Of a DNA stretch of 64,000 bases, positions 27,301 through 36,284 are shown one piece after another (position 1 is the first letter of the stretch; the number at the start of each line of letters is the position of its first letter). Where the stretch lies: the NCBI RefSeq assembly GCF_964340395.1, contig NC_135554.1, positions 15,440,092 through 15,504,091 of the forward strand. The letters run 5' to 3'. The notes below the pieces were generated by a model that was not told the origin of the DNA, searched no databases, and worked only from the letters and a program-made list of their open reading frames with translations. Source of the DNA: Glandiceps talaboti (taxonomy: Eukaryota; Hemichordata; Enteropneusta; Spengelidae). A program made the translations under genes and the position numbers.

Positions 27301-30300
27301 ATGTATAGTTAATATCCCTCAATCATGTTAAAATTTGACAACAGCACATATAGGGAGGCATATCGTAAAGACTGAATTTGCCTGAACATTTGAATTACTG
27401 AGATTATAACACACAATCGGTGCAATTAATGAATAGCATTCAGCATTTGATATGTCTTTGGTCAGCAAGCCTCATCAGAATGGCAAATTTCATAGTTACG
27501 GATAACCACAAGGTGGCAGTATACTCATCAGAATGACAAATTCCATAGTTACAGCTGACCTCTAGGTGGATTGTAGATGCTACTCCTTCAGTTGAACTGC
27601 GTGTGCGTTGTTACAACCTTTGGTATTTATTTGATCCGCAAAGCTGATGAACATTTTTATTTTTAGATAAGATAGTTTGTTGACTCTAATTTGGTATGAA
27701 AAATTGTGTACAGTCATTAGGCATGTAAAGCAAATTCACATTTGAAGTAATATTTTTCCTTTACAGTCAATTGAACCTGGTCAGCAGTTTACTTGGGATC
27801 ATTCCAACCTGGACTATAATAAGACAAAGAATCGCTATGCAAATGTCATCGCATATGACCATTCACGCGTCGTGATGCAGCCTGTCGATGGACAGACAGG
27901 TAGTGATTACATCAATTCCAATTACTGTGATGGATATCGCAAACAGAATGCATACATTGCAACACAGGGTCCATTACCAGAAACCATATCAGACTTCTGG
28001 CGTATGGTTTGGGAACAGCGTTCTACCACCATTGTTATGATGACAAAGCTTGAAGAGAGAAATCGTGTGAAATGTGACCAGTACTGGCCGTCACGTGGTA
28101 TGGAAACGTATGGCTATATCCAGGTTACTTTAATGGATACCTCAGAGCTGGCAACCTATACTATCCGAACATTTGTGATTGCTAATGTAAGGGTAAGTTC
28201 ATTACTACACAGACCCTTAATCTAACCATAACTATTTACTTTACTTTCATATAACAACCATTTGTTTGAAACATTACAATAACACTTGACAAAATTAAAC
28301 ACAACTGCAAAAAAGTGAAAAAGTCTGTGTTTAGTAACATTCCTTTTGTTCATTGAATTTCTGCAGAATCGTTCTGGTGAGAAGCGTGAAATCCGACAAT
28401 TCCAATTCACCGCTTGGCCAGACCACGGTGTTCCAGAGCATCCAACCCCAGTCTTGGCGTTCCTCAGACGTGTTAAAGCATGTACTCCATCTGATGCTGG
28501 TCCTCTCATTACACACTGCAGGTAAGTTACACCATTGTCTTGCTGTATTTACCCCTATATTTGGTATACCTGTATAGTCACATGACATACAAGATCAAAT
28601 AGTGTTCCCCGTTACCCAGTTTCATAAAATTCTCAAAAACAATCTACTGCATCCTTCACAAAGAAAAGAGATCAGTTGATCCAAAGTATAGTTCTAATAC
28701 ACACACATTATAAATACAAGTATCTGAAATGAAAGATTTATAGTATTTGTATACCTCCATTCTTTCATCAGTGCTGGAGTTGGTAGAACTGGAGCGTTTA
28801 TTGTAATAGACTCAATGCTAGAGCGTATCAAACATGAGAAAACGGTGGATATCTATGGACACGTGACATGTCTGAGAGCTCAAAGAAATTACATGGTACA
28901 AACAGAGGATCAATATATCTTTATCCATGATGCTCTTCTGGAGGCTGTACAGAGTGGAAATACCGAAGTCCCAGCTAGGAATCTCTATGCACACATTCAG
29001 AAACTTACACAGCCTGAGCCAGGAGAAACTGTCACAGGAATGGAACTTGAATTCAAAGTGAGTATGCTGAACATGATGATTGGTTTATTACCTACACTTG
29101 ATACCAATCATATCACTATGTTAATAGAAAGCCCTATTAAGAGGTCCAATTTCTACTATCAAGGGTAACTTCCAGTGTGCCCTGTTAGCCAATTTGATGT
29201 GCCACTGACGCACACAATGTCTAGTGACACACAAAAAATTTGTTCTCCTAACCCTTACTATCTGGTAACTCACAGGAAACCCTCATTTTGACTTATAACA
29301 GCAATATTTGCCTATTATTAGAGGGCACACTGGTAACTACTATCACCTATTCTGGTTGAAATCTTATTGACGTTACAGATGTGCTTCTGTATATACAGTC
29401 AAAGCCTTTTTTTTTTAAAGTTGAGACTGCTCACAAGAAACCAATGTTGATTAATCAAGACACAATGAGAATGAGAATTATGAATGAGAAACTTGGTATA
29501 ATAATTTGAATGATGTAAGAAAGCAAACTCTGTTATCTGTCAGTGGATGTTGTATTTGAGAGAGATTATATCCAATGCTTACTTTGCTCAACTTTACCTA
29601 CAGCGTCTTGCCAATACTAAAGCCCAGCCTTCAAGATTCGTGAGTGCAAATCTTCCGGCTAATAAATTCAAGAACCGACTTGTCAACATTATGCCGTACG
29701 AGTCCACAAGAGTGTCTTTACAACCAATAAGGGGAGTTGATGGGTCAGATTACATCAATGCCAGCTTCATAGATGTAAGTACAATTTGGAACTGATCAGT
29801 GATTTGTTAAAATACTGCAACCTTGGCATTATGTTAAATGAACACTATACAGTTGAAAGTTTGAAAAATTTGTGTAAACATATATGCAGTGTGATGTTGA
29901 TTTTGTGTTGAGGGGTTTTTGCAAAGAAGGAAAATGAATGAAGAACTGCGTATGTAAGAAAGTGTTTGTTGACAATCACATTTCTTTTGCTGTGAGAAAT
30001 AACAACTGAAAACATGTCATACTGATGAGTTGGTCACATTAATTACATGTCAAATTTATTAAATTATTTTATATGGCCAAGAAGAATGTTCAGGATGCTG
30101 TACTCCCATTGAGGTAAACTGGGGGAAATCTGTTCTTGCTGCCACGGTCCACCACACCAAATCAACACCAGTGAACAGTCAGTTAAAGTTGGCAGTAGGA
30201 CAAGCCATATTGTTGCAGTTCCCTGACCCATTCCTAGACTTCAACATATTCATGTCTCAATTGTTGTTAAATTTCAGGGATACCGTATGAGGAATGCCTA

Positions 30301-32392
30301 CATTGCAACCCAAGGTCCTCTGGCGGAAACAACAGAAGATTTCTGGAGAATGCTGTGGGAACACAATTCTACCATTATTGTTATGCTAACAAAACTCCGA
30401 GAAATGGGAAGGGTGAGTACATAGGAATTGGATGTGAATTTAGATGGAATGAGAAAACTATGATATAATAGGGCACTGTATACATACTTGTCTAGTTCTA
30501 GTGATGTATACAAGAAGGAATACCACCTCTTCAGAATTTTGTGACATCATATCCCATATGCAGTAGCTTAGCTTTCAATAGACAATTTTATGTGCAGTAC
30601 ATTATAACCTCAGACACAGTAGAATCCCCCTCTCATTGTTGTTATTTACTCTAAACCATTGACAGGAGAAATGCCATCAGTATTGGCCAGCTGAGAGGTC
30701 TGCACGGTACCAGTACTTTGTGGTGGATCCAATGTCAGAATACAACATGCCACAGTATATACTTCGAGAATTCAAAGTCACCGATGCAAGGGTAAGGACA
30801 TTTTTATGGAGTAGTTCTCATGCTTTTTTGTACATGTATAATACTGCTGATTATAGAAGACAAGTGAAAAAAATACTAACCTCTCATTTACATATATACA
30901 CCTCAAGTAGGACAGTTTTTGGATACTTTTGGGAGACATTTGATAGGTGTTCTAAGTCGTGACAGTTTTTAGGAAGATTCTGTGTTTTACATAGATTAGA
31001 ATATCTTGGATGGAGGAGTTTTCCATGATAGATATTGATATTGATGATTAGAAAGATGTTCAATACTTGTAAATTGTTCTTGATATTGCAGTCATTTGTG
31101 TATGGATATATGTGATAATTGTACTATTAGTAGAATAACTAGTATCGCTGGTATGGCAAGGATAAGTCTGTTCTTTTTTTGAAAATCACCTTTGAACTAA
31201 TAGCCAGTGTTCAGCATTTTTACCATAGACTTAGATATTTCTCAACTGATTGTCTTTGTTTGTCTGTTAGTAATAAGATTGCATTGTATTTGCCTACAGG
31301 ATGGACAATCAAGAACCATTCGCCAGTTCCAATTTACAGACTGGCCAGAACAAGGAGTACCCAAGTCTGGAGAGGGCTTCATTGATTTTATTGGACAAGT
31401 ACACAAAACAAAGGAGCAGTTTGGTCAGGATGGACCAATCTCAGTGCACTGCAGGTTAGTTACAGCCTATACACTTCATGACAGCAAAGTAATAAATGGA
31501 ATACCTACCCCATTACTGTATTTTACACTCATTATCAAGCGTTCCCATCTGAAGGTACAGTTTAATCTCATTATTCAGATGAACTTGCTTTTCTATTTTT
31601 GTTTGTGTAAACAAGAGTCGAGTAGTGGTAATTTCTTCTTTTCACAACAGGAGTCTCCATATTCTGAAAAAAAAGACAATGCACCCCCTCCCCCCTCCCA
31701 CTTTATTAGCATTAGTAGTTATGTCATCAAAACCTTGAAAGTAGAATATTATCTATATCAAGACTTCTTAGTTTGCAGTCAGTCTCACTCAGTTTATCAA
31801 ATAATGTTGTCAGTGTTTGTTAAATTTCTAGGTCTTGTGAAATATAATGTATTTTAAATGCAGTCACCCTGAGAGTAACAATATCCTAATTGTTGTTATT
31901 TTTGTTGTTGTACAGTGCCGGTGTTGGCAGAACTGGTGTCTTTATCACCCTTAGCATTGTCTTGGAACGAATGAGATATGAAGGTGTAGTGGACATGTAT
32001 CAAACCGTGAAGACACTCAGAACACAGAGGCCTGCAATGGTTCAAACAGAGGTGAGTGTTGTATATTTATGGCTGGTTATGTGGACATACTTTTATGAAG
32101 TGAATTTCCCATCAGTTGTCATTGTTACATATTCACATCACTAAATATGAATTAAAAATAGCCTTAGCTTAATAAGTAGGAAACAAGATTTAGTGATTGT
32201 TGTTTGAGGTAAGTGAGGATATTTATACCTTTATTTGCACTCTCCACAATATTGTTTACTACCTTTTGTGTTTGCATACCTGCATTCAATTATTCTTATT
32301 TTTGTTTTTCTTATTTCTTTTAGGACCAGTATCAGTTCTGCTACAGGGCTGCCTTGGAATACCTGGGCTCATTTGACCATTACGCAAACTAA
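5231..32392 (+). CDS. LAR: LAR-type receptor protein tyrosine phosphatase (type IIa RPTP), 5'-partial, 29 exons
   Basis: Single-pass cell-surface receptor that dephosphorylates phosphotyrosine. Family members act in axon guidance and synapse formation and bind heparan and chondroitin sulfate proteoglycans. I chained 29 exons with consistent GT-AG boundaries and phases, giving about 1,918 codons. Order: Ig2, Ig3, nine FN3 domains, a membrane-proximal segment with an RRKR cleavage site, a transmembrane helix, a juxtamembrane wedge, D1 and D2. D1 has KNRY, WPD and [11 protein letters not shown]2 keeps [10 protein letters not shown] but has KNRL and WPE, the two changes that weaken D2 in known LAR proteins. 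Most ectodomain exons are phase 1-1, as expected for shuffled domains. The start codon, signal peptide and Ig1 are outside the window. Nine FN3 repeats match Drosophila Lar; vertebrate paralogues have eight. Sequence identity over D1/D2 to LAR proteins is unmistakable, but I cannot say which vertebrate paralogue is closest. Confidence 0.96.
5414..7144 (+). other. LAR intron between Ig2 halves
   Basis: Holds a poly(C) run at 5646-5666. It also holds a patch at about 6290-6830 with more CpG than its surroundings and a 114-codon minus-strand open frame (6253-6597) that I cannot assign. No exon signal on the plus strand. Confidence 0.6.
7145..7255 (+). CDS. LAR: LAR exon 2 of window: second half of Ig2
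   Basis: Acceptor tag|gg, donor gag|gtaagg, phase 1 to 1. Encodes [17 protein letters not shown], the F/G strand YxC of Ig2, then ANLFVR. It joins exon 3 directly as VRVRRVAP, so the vertebrate mini-exon B residues between Ig2 and Ig3 are absent in this form. Confidence 0.93.
7650..7970 (+). mobile_element. tRNA-derived SINE, old copy
   Basis: Starts with a tRNA-like head (A-box-like 'tggtcaaatggttag', B-box-like 'ctggttcaagcct'). It continues with the body shared with 44320-44660: 'caacccagctgtataa', 'gggacctg', 'ggctgcaatggattgt', 'gggagtt'. The copy in the intron after the Ig2 exons is about as diverged as expected for an old insertion. Confidence 0.75.
8069..8338 (+). CDS. LAR: LAR exon 3 of window: Ig3
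   Basis: Acceptor ttttcag|ta, donor aaag|gtatct, 90 codons, phase 1 to 1. A whole Ig domain: [30 protein letters not shown] and the ANYTCVA motif are all present. Confidence 0.95.
8597..8881 (+). CDS. LAR: LAR exon 4 of window: FN3 domain 1
   Basis: Acceptor tttcag|ct, donor atgg|gtaagg, phase 1 to 1. Whole FN3 domain with [28 protein letters not shown] and GQGSSSE. Confidence 0.94.
9215..9511 (+). CDS. LAR: LAR exon 5 of window: FN3 domain 2
   Basis: Acceptor tccag|tt, donor aggag|gtatga, 99 codons, phase 1 to 1. Encodes [25 protein letters not shown] and [18 protein letters not shown], closely matching LAR FN2. Confidence 0.95.
9753..10055 (+). CDS. LAR: LAR exon 6 of window: FN3 domain 3
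   Basis: Acceptor ctttcag|tt, donor atcag|gtatgt, 101 codons. Encodes [40 protein letters not shown]. Confidence 0.94.
10056..12136 (+). other. LAR intron between FN3-3 and FN3-4
   Basis: About 2.1 kb with no repeat or RNA gene I can name. Short open frames on both strands lack domains and splice context. Confidence 0.5.
12137..12487 (+). CDS. LAR: LAR exon 7 of window: FN3 domain 4
   Basis: Acceptor caccag|tc, donor gatg|gtatgt, 117 codons. Encodes [45 protein letters not shown] and IIVRTDED, the signature of LAR FN4. It carries an inserted acidic loop ([14 protein letters not shown]) before the E strand. Confidence 0.94.
13143..13249. mobile_element. 107-bp MITE with 9-bp target duplication
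   Basis: Terminal inverted repeats (GAGTCAGTAAGGTATGC at the left, with ATATCTTGCAGTCTA at the right) are flanked on both sides by GTTTCCCAC (13134-13142 and 13250-13258). It is the same family as 17327-17434. A 9-bp duplication is typical of Mutator-like elements. No coding capacity. Confidence 0.8.
13805..13990. repeat. Minisatellite of about 61 bp, roughly three units
   Basis: Units share 'ctctataaagrcctg', 'gtaccct', 'attat(c/t)aggt' and 'aatcat', followed by a G-rich tract. In the LAR intron before FN3-5. Confidence 0.7.
14237..14433 (+). CDS. LAR: LAR exon 8 of window: FN3 domain 5, first half
   Basis: Acceptor tgacag|tt, donor gag|gtaata, phase 1 to 0. Encodes [23 protein letters not shown] and [15 protein letters not shown], as in LAR FN5. 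The donor is followed by a poly(A)-rich stretch. Confidence 0.93.
14722..14867. mobile_element. 146-bp inverted-repeat element
   Basis: Ends are near-perfect inverted repeats: GCAGGTAACTAGTAATCGC at the left and GCGATTACTAGCTAACTGC at the right. I see no clear target duplication. Non-coding, in the intron splitting FN3-5. Confidence 0.65.
14868..16984 (+). other. LAR intron inside FN3-5, remainder
   Basis: About 2.1 kb with poly(A/T) tracts and GT-rich stretches near 15910-16330. No exon or named repeat seen. Confidence 0.5.
16985..17102 (+). CDS. LAR: LAR exon 9 of window: FN3 domain 5, second half
   Basis: Acceptor actacag|gag, donor gccg|gtatgt, phase 0 to 1. Encodes [34 protein letters not shown] (short form shown), completing FN5. 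Confidence 0.92.
17327..17434. mobile_element. 108-bp MITE with 9-bp target duplication
   Basis: Inverted ends TAGTCTGTAAGGTAC and GTATCTTACAGTCTA. Direct repeats GGCACCATG flank it at 17318-17326 and 17435-17443. The internal 'ggaggctggtgagggcg' matches 'ggaggccggtgaggacg' in the copy at 13143-13249. Confidence 0.85.
18078..18269 (+). CDS. LAR: LAR exon 10 of window: FN3 domain 6, first half
   Basis: Acceptor gttacag|ta, donor ttag|gtaggt, phase 1 to 1. Encodes [19 protein letters not shown] and [14 protein letters not shown] second GT four bases downstream would shift the frame and is not preferred. A small transposon array starts 25 bp after the donor. Confidence 0.9.
18294..18975. mobile_element. 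Cluster of three hAT-like MITEs with 16-bp inverted ends
   Basis: Copies at 18294-18459, 18501-18665 and 18707-18975 each begin with (C/T)AGGGGTGAACAAATC and end with GATTTGTTCACCCCTG. The first is flanked on both sides by GCTTT and the third by TATTG, as 5-bp target duplications. A 41-bp spacer is repeated between copies. The third is longer, with an extra internal segment of about 100 bp. No transposase. Confidence 0.85.
19717..19809 (+). CDS. LAR: LAR exon 11 of window: FN3 domain 6, second half
   Basis: Acceptor tttttag|cc, donor acag|gtgagt, 31 codons. Encodes [23 protein letters not shown], the F/G strands of FN6. Confidence 0.92.
20167..20469 (+). CDS. LAR: LAR exon 12 of window: FN3 domain 7
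   Basis: Acceptor atgcag|ct, donor gctc|gtacgt, 101 codons, phase 1 to 1. Encodes [48 protein letters not shown]. The donor is followed within 75 bp by a (CTGT)n array. Confidence 0.92.
20539..20730 (+). repeat. (CTGT)n microsatellite with imperfections
   Basis: About 190 bp of CTGT units with some CCGT and CTAT variants, in the intron between FN3-7 and FN3-8. It translates as low-complexity protein in several frames, none of it real. Confidence 0.98.
20875..21174 (+). CDS. LAR: LAR exon 13 of window: FN3 domain 8 (extra relative to vertebrate LAR)
   Basis: Acceptor ttcacag|ca, donor aagg|gtaagt, exactly 100 codons, phase 1 to 1, so it can be skipped without breaking the frame. Encodes [50 protein letters not shown]. 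It makes the FN3 count nine. It sits between a (CTGT)n array and a (CAGT)n array. Confidence 0.92.
21199..21438 (+). repeat. (CAGT)n microsatellite with (CAAT)n interruptions
   Basis: Occupies most of the 320-bp intron between FN3-8 and FN3-9, from 25 bp after the donor to about 55 bp before the acceptor. Confidence 0.98.
21495..21595 (+). CDS. LAR: LAR exon 14 of window: FN3 domain 9, first half
   Basis: Acceptor gagcag|tg, donor acaag|gtacat, phase 1 to 0. Encodes [21 protein letters not shown] and TNKRVTGYK, corresponding to the last FN3 of LAR. Confidence 0.9.
21853..22412 (-). repeat. Two fragments of the 'aatcccagg' dispersed family
   Basis: At 21853-21900 ('ctataatgtgagaacctgga') and 22373-22412 ('aaacctgggattcaaacata'). 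Both match the motif at 105-150 and, reversed, the minisatellites at 43265 and 61895. Confidence 0.45.
22615..22807 (+). CDS. LAR: LAR exon 15 of window: FN3 domain 9, second half
   Basis: Acceptor caacag|ata, donor ggcag|gtaagt, phase 0 to 1. Encodes [34 protein letters not shown]. Confidence 0.9.
23145..23247 (+). CDS. LAR: LAR exon 16 of window: membrane-proximal region, part 1
   Basis: Acceptor cttgtag|ca, donor attga|gtaagt, phase 1 to 2. Encodes [20 protein letters not shown] and SSDEGGPIE, equivalent to the region after the last FN3 of LAR. Confidence 0.85.
23783..24116 (+). CDS. LAR: LAR exon 17 of window: membrane-proximal region with furin-type site
   Basis: Acceptor tttgtag|t, donor gggaag|gtgagt, phase 2 to 0. 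Encodes [10 protein letters not shown], then SRRKRDV, a furin-type site at the place where LAR is cleaved into E and P subunits. It continues with [19 protein letters not shown], matching the NRPL motif of LAR. Confidence 0.93.
24450..24625 (+). CDS. LAR: LAR exon 18 of window: transmembrane helix
   Basis: Acceptor cttgcag|gaa, donor agacg|gtaaga, phase 0 to 2. After a Ser/Thr/Pro-rich stalk it encodes the hydrophobic run [20 protein letters not shown] continuing to FIIYRR, the single membrane span followed by basic stop-transfer residues. Confidence 0.93.
25060..25330. repeat. Minisatellite of about 84 bp, about three units
   Basis: Units share 'cacagacatagatct', 'cctgcc(a/c)ttt' and 'atctcataccc(a/c)agc'. 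In the intron after the transmembrane exon. Confidence 0.75.
26355..26449 (+). CDS. LAR: LAR exon 19 of window: juxtamembrane segment
   Basis: Acceptor tgtgtag|g, donor cctg|gtaaga, phase 2 to 1. Encodes [20 protein letters not shown] then [11 protein letters not shown], the conserved PVEMRR motif of LAR. Confidence 0.92.
26609..26706 (+). CDS. LAR: LAR exon 20 of window: wedge before D1
   Basis: Acceptor tttgaag|ct, donor tatgag|gtaggt, phase 1 to 0. Encodes [20 protein letters not shown] and LKFSQEYE, the helix-turn-helix wedge of LAR. Confidence 0.94.
26707..27766 (+). other. LAR intron before D1
   Basis: Contains a two-unit tandem repeat around 27470-27575 ('tcatcagaatg(g/a)caaatt'). 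Nothing else identified. Confidence 0.5.
27767..28186 (+). CDS. LAR: LAR exon 21 of window: D1 phosphatase, first part
   Basis: Acceptor ttacag|tca, phase 0. Encodes SIDPGQ-like start, [15 protein letters not shown] (phosphotyrosine loop), [36 protein letters not shown] and [12 protein letters not shown]. Two in-frame donors six bases apart are available, ending at 28186 or 28192. The first gives the same length as vertebrate LAR; the second adds VR and has the stronger consensus. Confidence 0.94.
28367..28521 (+). CDS. LAR: LAR exon 22 of window: D1 WPD loop
   Basis: Acceptor ctgcag|aat, donor tgcag|gtaagt, phase 0 to 2. Encodes [20 protein letters not shown] with the general-acid Asp, and ends inside HCS with the catalytic Cys codon. 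Confidence 0.96.
28772..29057 (+). CDS. LAR: LAR exon 23 of window: D1 P-loop and C-terminal part
   Basis: Acceptor catcag|t, donor ttcaaa|gtgagt, phase 2 to 0. Completes [12 protein letters not shown], then encodes [20 protein letters not shown] and [15 protein letters not shown] with the Q-loop, then the D1-D2 linker. Confidence 0.96.
29604..29774 (+). CDS. LAR: LAR exon 24 of window: D2 start
   Basis: Acceptor ctacag|cgt, donor atagat|gtaagt, phase 0. Encodes [18 protein letters not shown] and [16 protein letters not shown] in place of KNRY is the known D2 substitution. Confidence 0.95.
30278..30412 (+). CDS. LAR: LAR exon 25 of window: D2
   Basis: Acceptor tttcag|gga, donor ggaagg|gtgagt, phase 0. 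Encodes [45 protein letters not shown]. Confidence 0.95.
30666..30791 (+). CDS. LAR: LAR exon 26 of window: D2
   Basis: Acceptor tgacag|gag, donor gcaagg|gtaagg, phase 0. Encodes [20 protein letters not shown] and [17 protein letters not shown], nearly identical to vertebrate LAR D2. Confidence 0.96.
31300..31454 (+). CDS. LAR: LAR exon 27 of window: D2 WPE loop
   Basis: Acceptor ctacag|gat, donor tgcag|gttagt, phase 0 to 2. Encodes [20 protein letters not shown] and ends in VHC. Glu replaces the general-acid Asp. Confidence 0.96.
31916..32051 (+). CDS. LAR: LAR exon 28 of window: D2 P-loop
   Basis: Acceptor gtacag|t, donor cagag|gtgagt, phase 2 to 0. Completes [12 protein letters not shown] and encodes [20 protein letters not shown]. 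Confidence 0.96.
32324..32392 (+). CDS. LAR: LAR exon 29 of window: last coding exon
   Basis: Acceptor cttttag|gac. Encodes [20 protein letters not shown] then AN and a TAA stop at 32390-32392, the canonical LAR C-terminus. Confidence 0.97.
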   Translation, partial: DQYQFCYRAALEYLGSFDHYAN

Positions 32393-35300
32393 TAATTACA
32401 ACACATATGTCTGCAGTCACCAGTCACAACAAATACTATGAGAAGTGATTGCAAATATTATGTACGGGAAGAAACATTGAATTTGTGACATTGTGATGTA
32501 TTATGACACAAAGAAGGCAAGCACCTCTAGTGAATGAGACTATAGAATGGAAAGAATTACCTTTCCCTGATTTCCTAAGTGTATATTAGAAGACTTCTCG
32601 GCAAGCAGTTTGTTTTTTTAGAGGAACACACAATACGTCATGCCAAGTATGGAATAGGAAAGAAATGACGAGTGAGAACAATTTTGTCAACACCTTACTA
32701 GGAATTCATGCAGTTAAACTAGCAAGCACTCCTAACAAAGTTTGGAACCAAGCATCAACCTTGAAGTAATGGAAATTTCTATATAAATATATATATACCC
32801 TGTAAGGGACACTACCAAGAATGTGTGATGGAGATAGTTGTTGTTGAACTTCTTTCAACACAGTATGTATAAATGGTTGTAACACGTAGTGGTTAAAAAA
32901 TAAAACATAAATGTACCAGTAAGTAGTAAAATCCAAACAATTACTAATGGTTTCCTTCCAGTCACATTTTATCTTACAAGAAATGTTTTAGTTACAACAT
33001 ATAGAAGGCATTGCAAAAGAAAAAAGGTTGATGTCTTTGCAAGTGTTTTTTAATGTAATTATGTTTACATACTAGTTTTTTCTGGTATTTTAAAACAGGA
33101 AACATATATTGACGTTTTCTGTCTATTTTGTGCACATTTGTGCATAAATTGAATGCAAATTGGTTGCTCTTTGCTCAGTCGTATTTTGTATTATAGCATA
33201 CATTGAATTGAAAGGAAAATGTGGTCTTTATAAGAGCCCTAAATAAGATTTGAAATATTTTTGTATAACATGTCACCGAAAAAATGAAGAAACCCAATTA
33301 ATTTTAATATTATTGTTATTATTATGATAATTATTATTGTTATTGAAAATTGAATTTTTTGAAATTGCATTAGTCGGAATTTAAGTACCATACTTGACAT
33401 GTTAAGAATAACGTTAATGTCTATTGTAATGGTGGTAGTGTATCTCTTGCTTTTTACATACCTCACTTTGTTGTTTTTTAAGTTCTGTTTATTGTATGCC
33501 GAGGAGGGCAAATTTAGTCAAAGGGGTAGGGAGTGTGGTCAACTTCAATACGTGTGATGTATGTTTCACTGCCATTGACTGTACGCTCATTATCAATTTT
33601 GTATGTAGTAACTTGTTCAGTGGATTCATCTCAACTCAAAAGTCTTTAACTTTGTACTTCGTATCAACTTTTCAAAACACTAACGTGTTGTCAACTTTGC
33701 AAAATGCTGTGCAGCACAAACTTCTAATATTTGCAGAACACTGTGCAGCACTTACTTACTTACAAGTCAACTTTGTCGTATGCCTAGCAGCACTAGGAAC
33801 TGTGTATGCGATTCATTCATGTTATGCATGGTAATAGGAGAGATGTGTTACAAAGTTGTATTAGTCCATGTCCAATTACACTATCTACTTTGCACAGTTG
33901 TGTAGAAATTTGTTTCCAGGTACAATATCTAGACATGTTTTAAGAATTTCTTGACTGAAGTCATCCAGAATTTGTGATATTTCTAAAACTTGGCACAAAC
34001 TGTCCAGTGTTGTTGTATGAATGGCCAGTATCAACATTAGGATTAGAATGTCCAAATCCTGTTAAATATAGACTCTAGGTAAAGTACAAGTATGACACAT
34101 CATACTTTTGTAACACATTCTTCTGTAGACTTTGCACTGTACACATTGACAGGTTCAAGTTCATTGTCACACTTTGCAAGCCGTTTATCAACAGATCATA
34201 AATAAAGAAGAAATCACGTCATCAAACCAGGTGAAAAATTGATGAAAAATTGACCTTGGCAATCCTAATGGCTGTTACAAACAAAACCTTTCTACTGTCT
34301 TGTAACTGATATCTACCATTTTGAGAAAGGGAACACAGTTTTATCCTAGTAAGATTCTTGCATTTCATGCTATCTTTGTCAAAAGAGATCTTATCTACTA
34401 TTAATACAAGAGATAATTATATACCTGTAGTCCAAGATACATGGGGGTGAAAGTGTTTGAAATCGTACAGAAGATGTTTAGACAGGGCATAGTAATAACT
34501 ACTGGCTACAACAATTAAGACTTATTTACAGTCGTTTTTTTTTTTGTAAGTATGAGTTATTTAGTTATCCTAGAATACCATGCCAGTATAGTCGCACGTA
34601 ATTAAAAATTTTGTGAGACTCACATGGAGATACTGCTAACTGTCTTGGAGTCACTAGCTTAAGTTAGGCTTTCTGTTGGCGTAGCGCGTAGGTAGTACTA
34701 GGCTGGCTTCTTCCCTGCAATGCTTGTTAGGTCCATGCAAGGGGGAATATTCAGCAGCAGTTACAAACAGGGATTGTCCGTGTCTCCTGATTATGGAATC
34801 TGGCTATATAGAATCTGAGATTTTCACAAAAGATTGACAGTTACTGGTGTAACCATAGACCCTGCATGCAAGGGGCTACAGCAAGATCATGTATCTATAA
34901 TGATACATTCAGATTTGACTTGGTTTTTTCAAATCAGTGGATTAGAGATGGCCCTCACACTAACCAAAGCACCGAAAAATAATGACCCCCACAGATACTG
35001 GTATTTGTGATGACTAGCTTAGCCTTTGCAATCACCTGCACCATATATATACTAGTATATATATGATTACTAATAATTAAAGCAATTAATAAAAACTGAA
35101 AACCAAGTGACTCCAACAGTAAAGTGTATCGATTGTCCGTGCCGATTAAATTTTACAATCAGTATTTGTTGCCCTACACTTATGTTACTATTTGGGGTGT
35201 TTTGATAGGGTTGTCATGGAAACCATAATGTTTTTCAAAGTTATCCAAGTAATGGTGAAGTTGTAAATAGGGCTTTTTTTTTTTATCAATGTTCAACTGA

Positions 35301-35960
35301 GCTTAAAATGTAGGAAAAAGTTGATTGCCTGGTCTTTCAATATCAGTGTATGATTTTAAAGCAAAATATGTGTTTTTATTTTATGTACCCACCTGTTCCG
35401 TAAATGTATAATATATGTTAATACTCGCTGTCTGCAAACAAATTGGGTTAAATTTTTAACTTTAAGGGGTCATATAGAAATTATACTGCTACTTAAACTA
35501 ATCCTAAAAATAATGTTTTATTTTGTATCTAATCACAGCAATAAGTTGTGATCAGATTTCAAGGTGTCTTGAAAAATGACACCATTATTTTTATTTTTTC
35601 ATCAATACTACCCTTTTGATTTTATGTCCAATCTCATGCACATTATTCCAATGTAGAATTCATCTGTTAAAAAAGATGTGTTTTTTAACTTAGTTGAGTT
35701 CACGTACACAGAATGTACATATTAAAAAACAAAACAGTTCAGGGTTCATCATGATCAAACACAGACAGAGAGGCTGTGTTCTAGATGTAGTTATGTTTTC
35801 ATCCAGACTGTAATATAGCCGTAGCTAGGTAGTGTTAAAAGCAATTAGTCCTTCAAAGTTTTGCAGACCATTTTTCTTCCACGGGTGATGTTTTTATGTT
35901 CTCTTCCACCTATTGTCATGTTTGTGGATACTCTGACAAGCAAATAAAGTATGATTAATG
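32393..35960 (+). other. 3' UTR of the LAR gene and downstream DNA
   Basis: Follows the TAA stop with no further coding signal. AATAAA hexamers at 32899-32904, 34201-34206 and 35943-35948 are candidate poly(A) signals, so the UTR could be 0.5, 1.8 or 3.6 kb long. Which are used cannot be told from sequence. The 112-codon plus-strand frame at 33496-33834 shows no domain. Confidence 0.55.
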
Positions 35961-36063
35961 AATAATATTATAAAGATGTGATCTGTCAACATTTATATAT
36001 GTGTATGTGTACATACACATGTACATAGACACGTACACGTGTATAGGTATATGTGTGTGTCTA

Positions 36064-36284
36064 TGTATGTATGGATGGATGGATGGATGGATGTGTGTGT
36101 ATGTATGTATGTATGTGTATGTACATGTGTATGTATGTATGTATGTATGTATGCATGTATGTATGTATGTATGTATGTATGTGTGTATGTGTGTGTAAGT
36201 ATGTATGTATGTATGCATGTATGTATGTAAGTATGTATGTATGTGTGTGTGTGTGTGTGTGTAAGTATGTATGCATGTATGTGT
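36064..36284 (+). repeat. (ATGT)n and (GGAT)n microsatellite
   Basis: Long low-complexity array that produces spurious open frames on both strands. Confidence 0.95.

Noticed and set aside
33496-33834. 112-codon frame after the LAR stop
   Set aside because: Lies in the probable 3' UTR, with no domain and composition like its surroundings.
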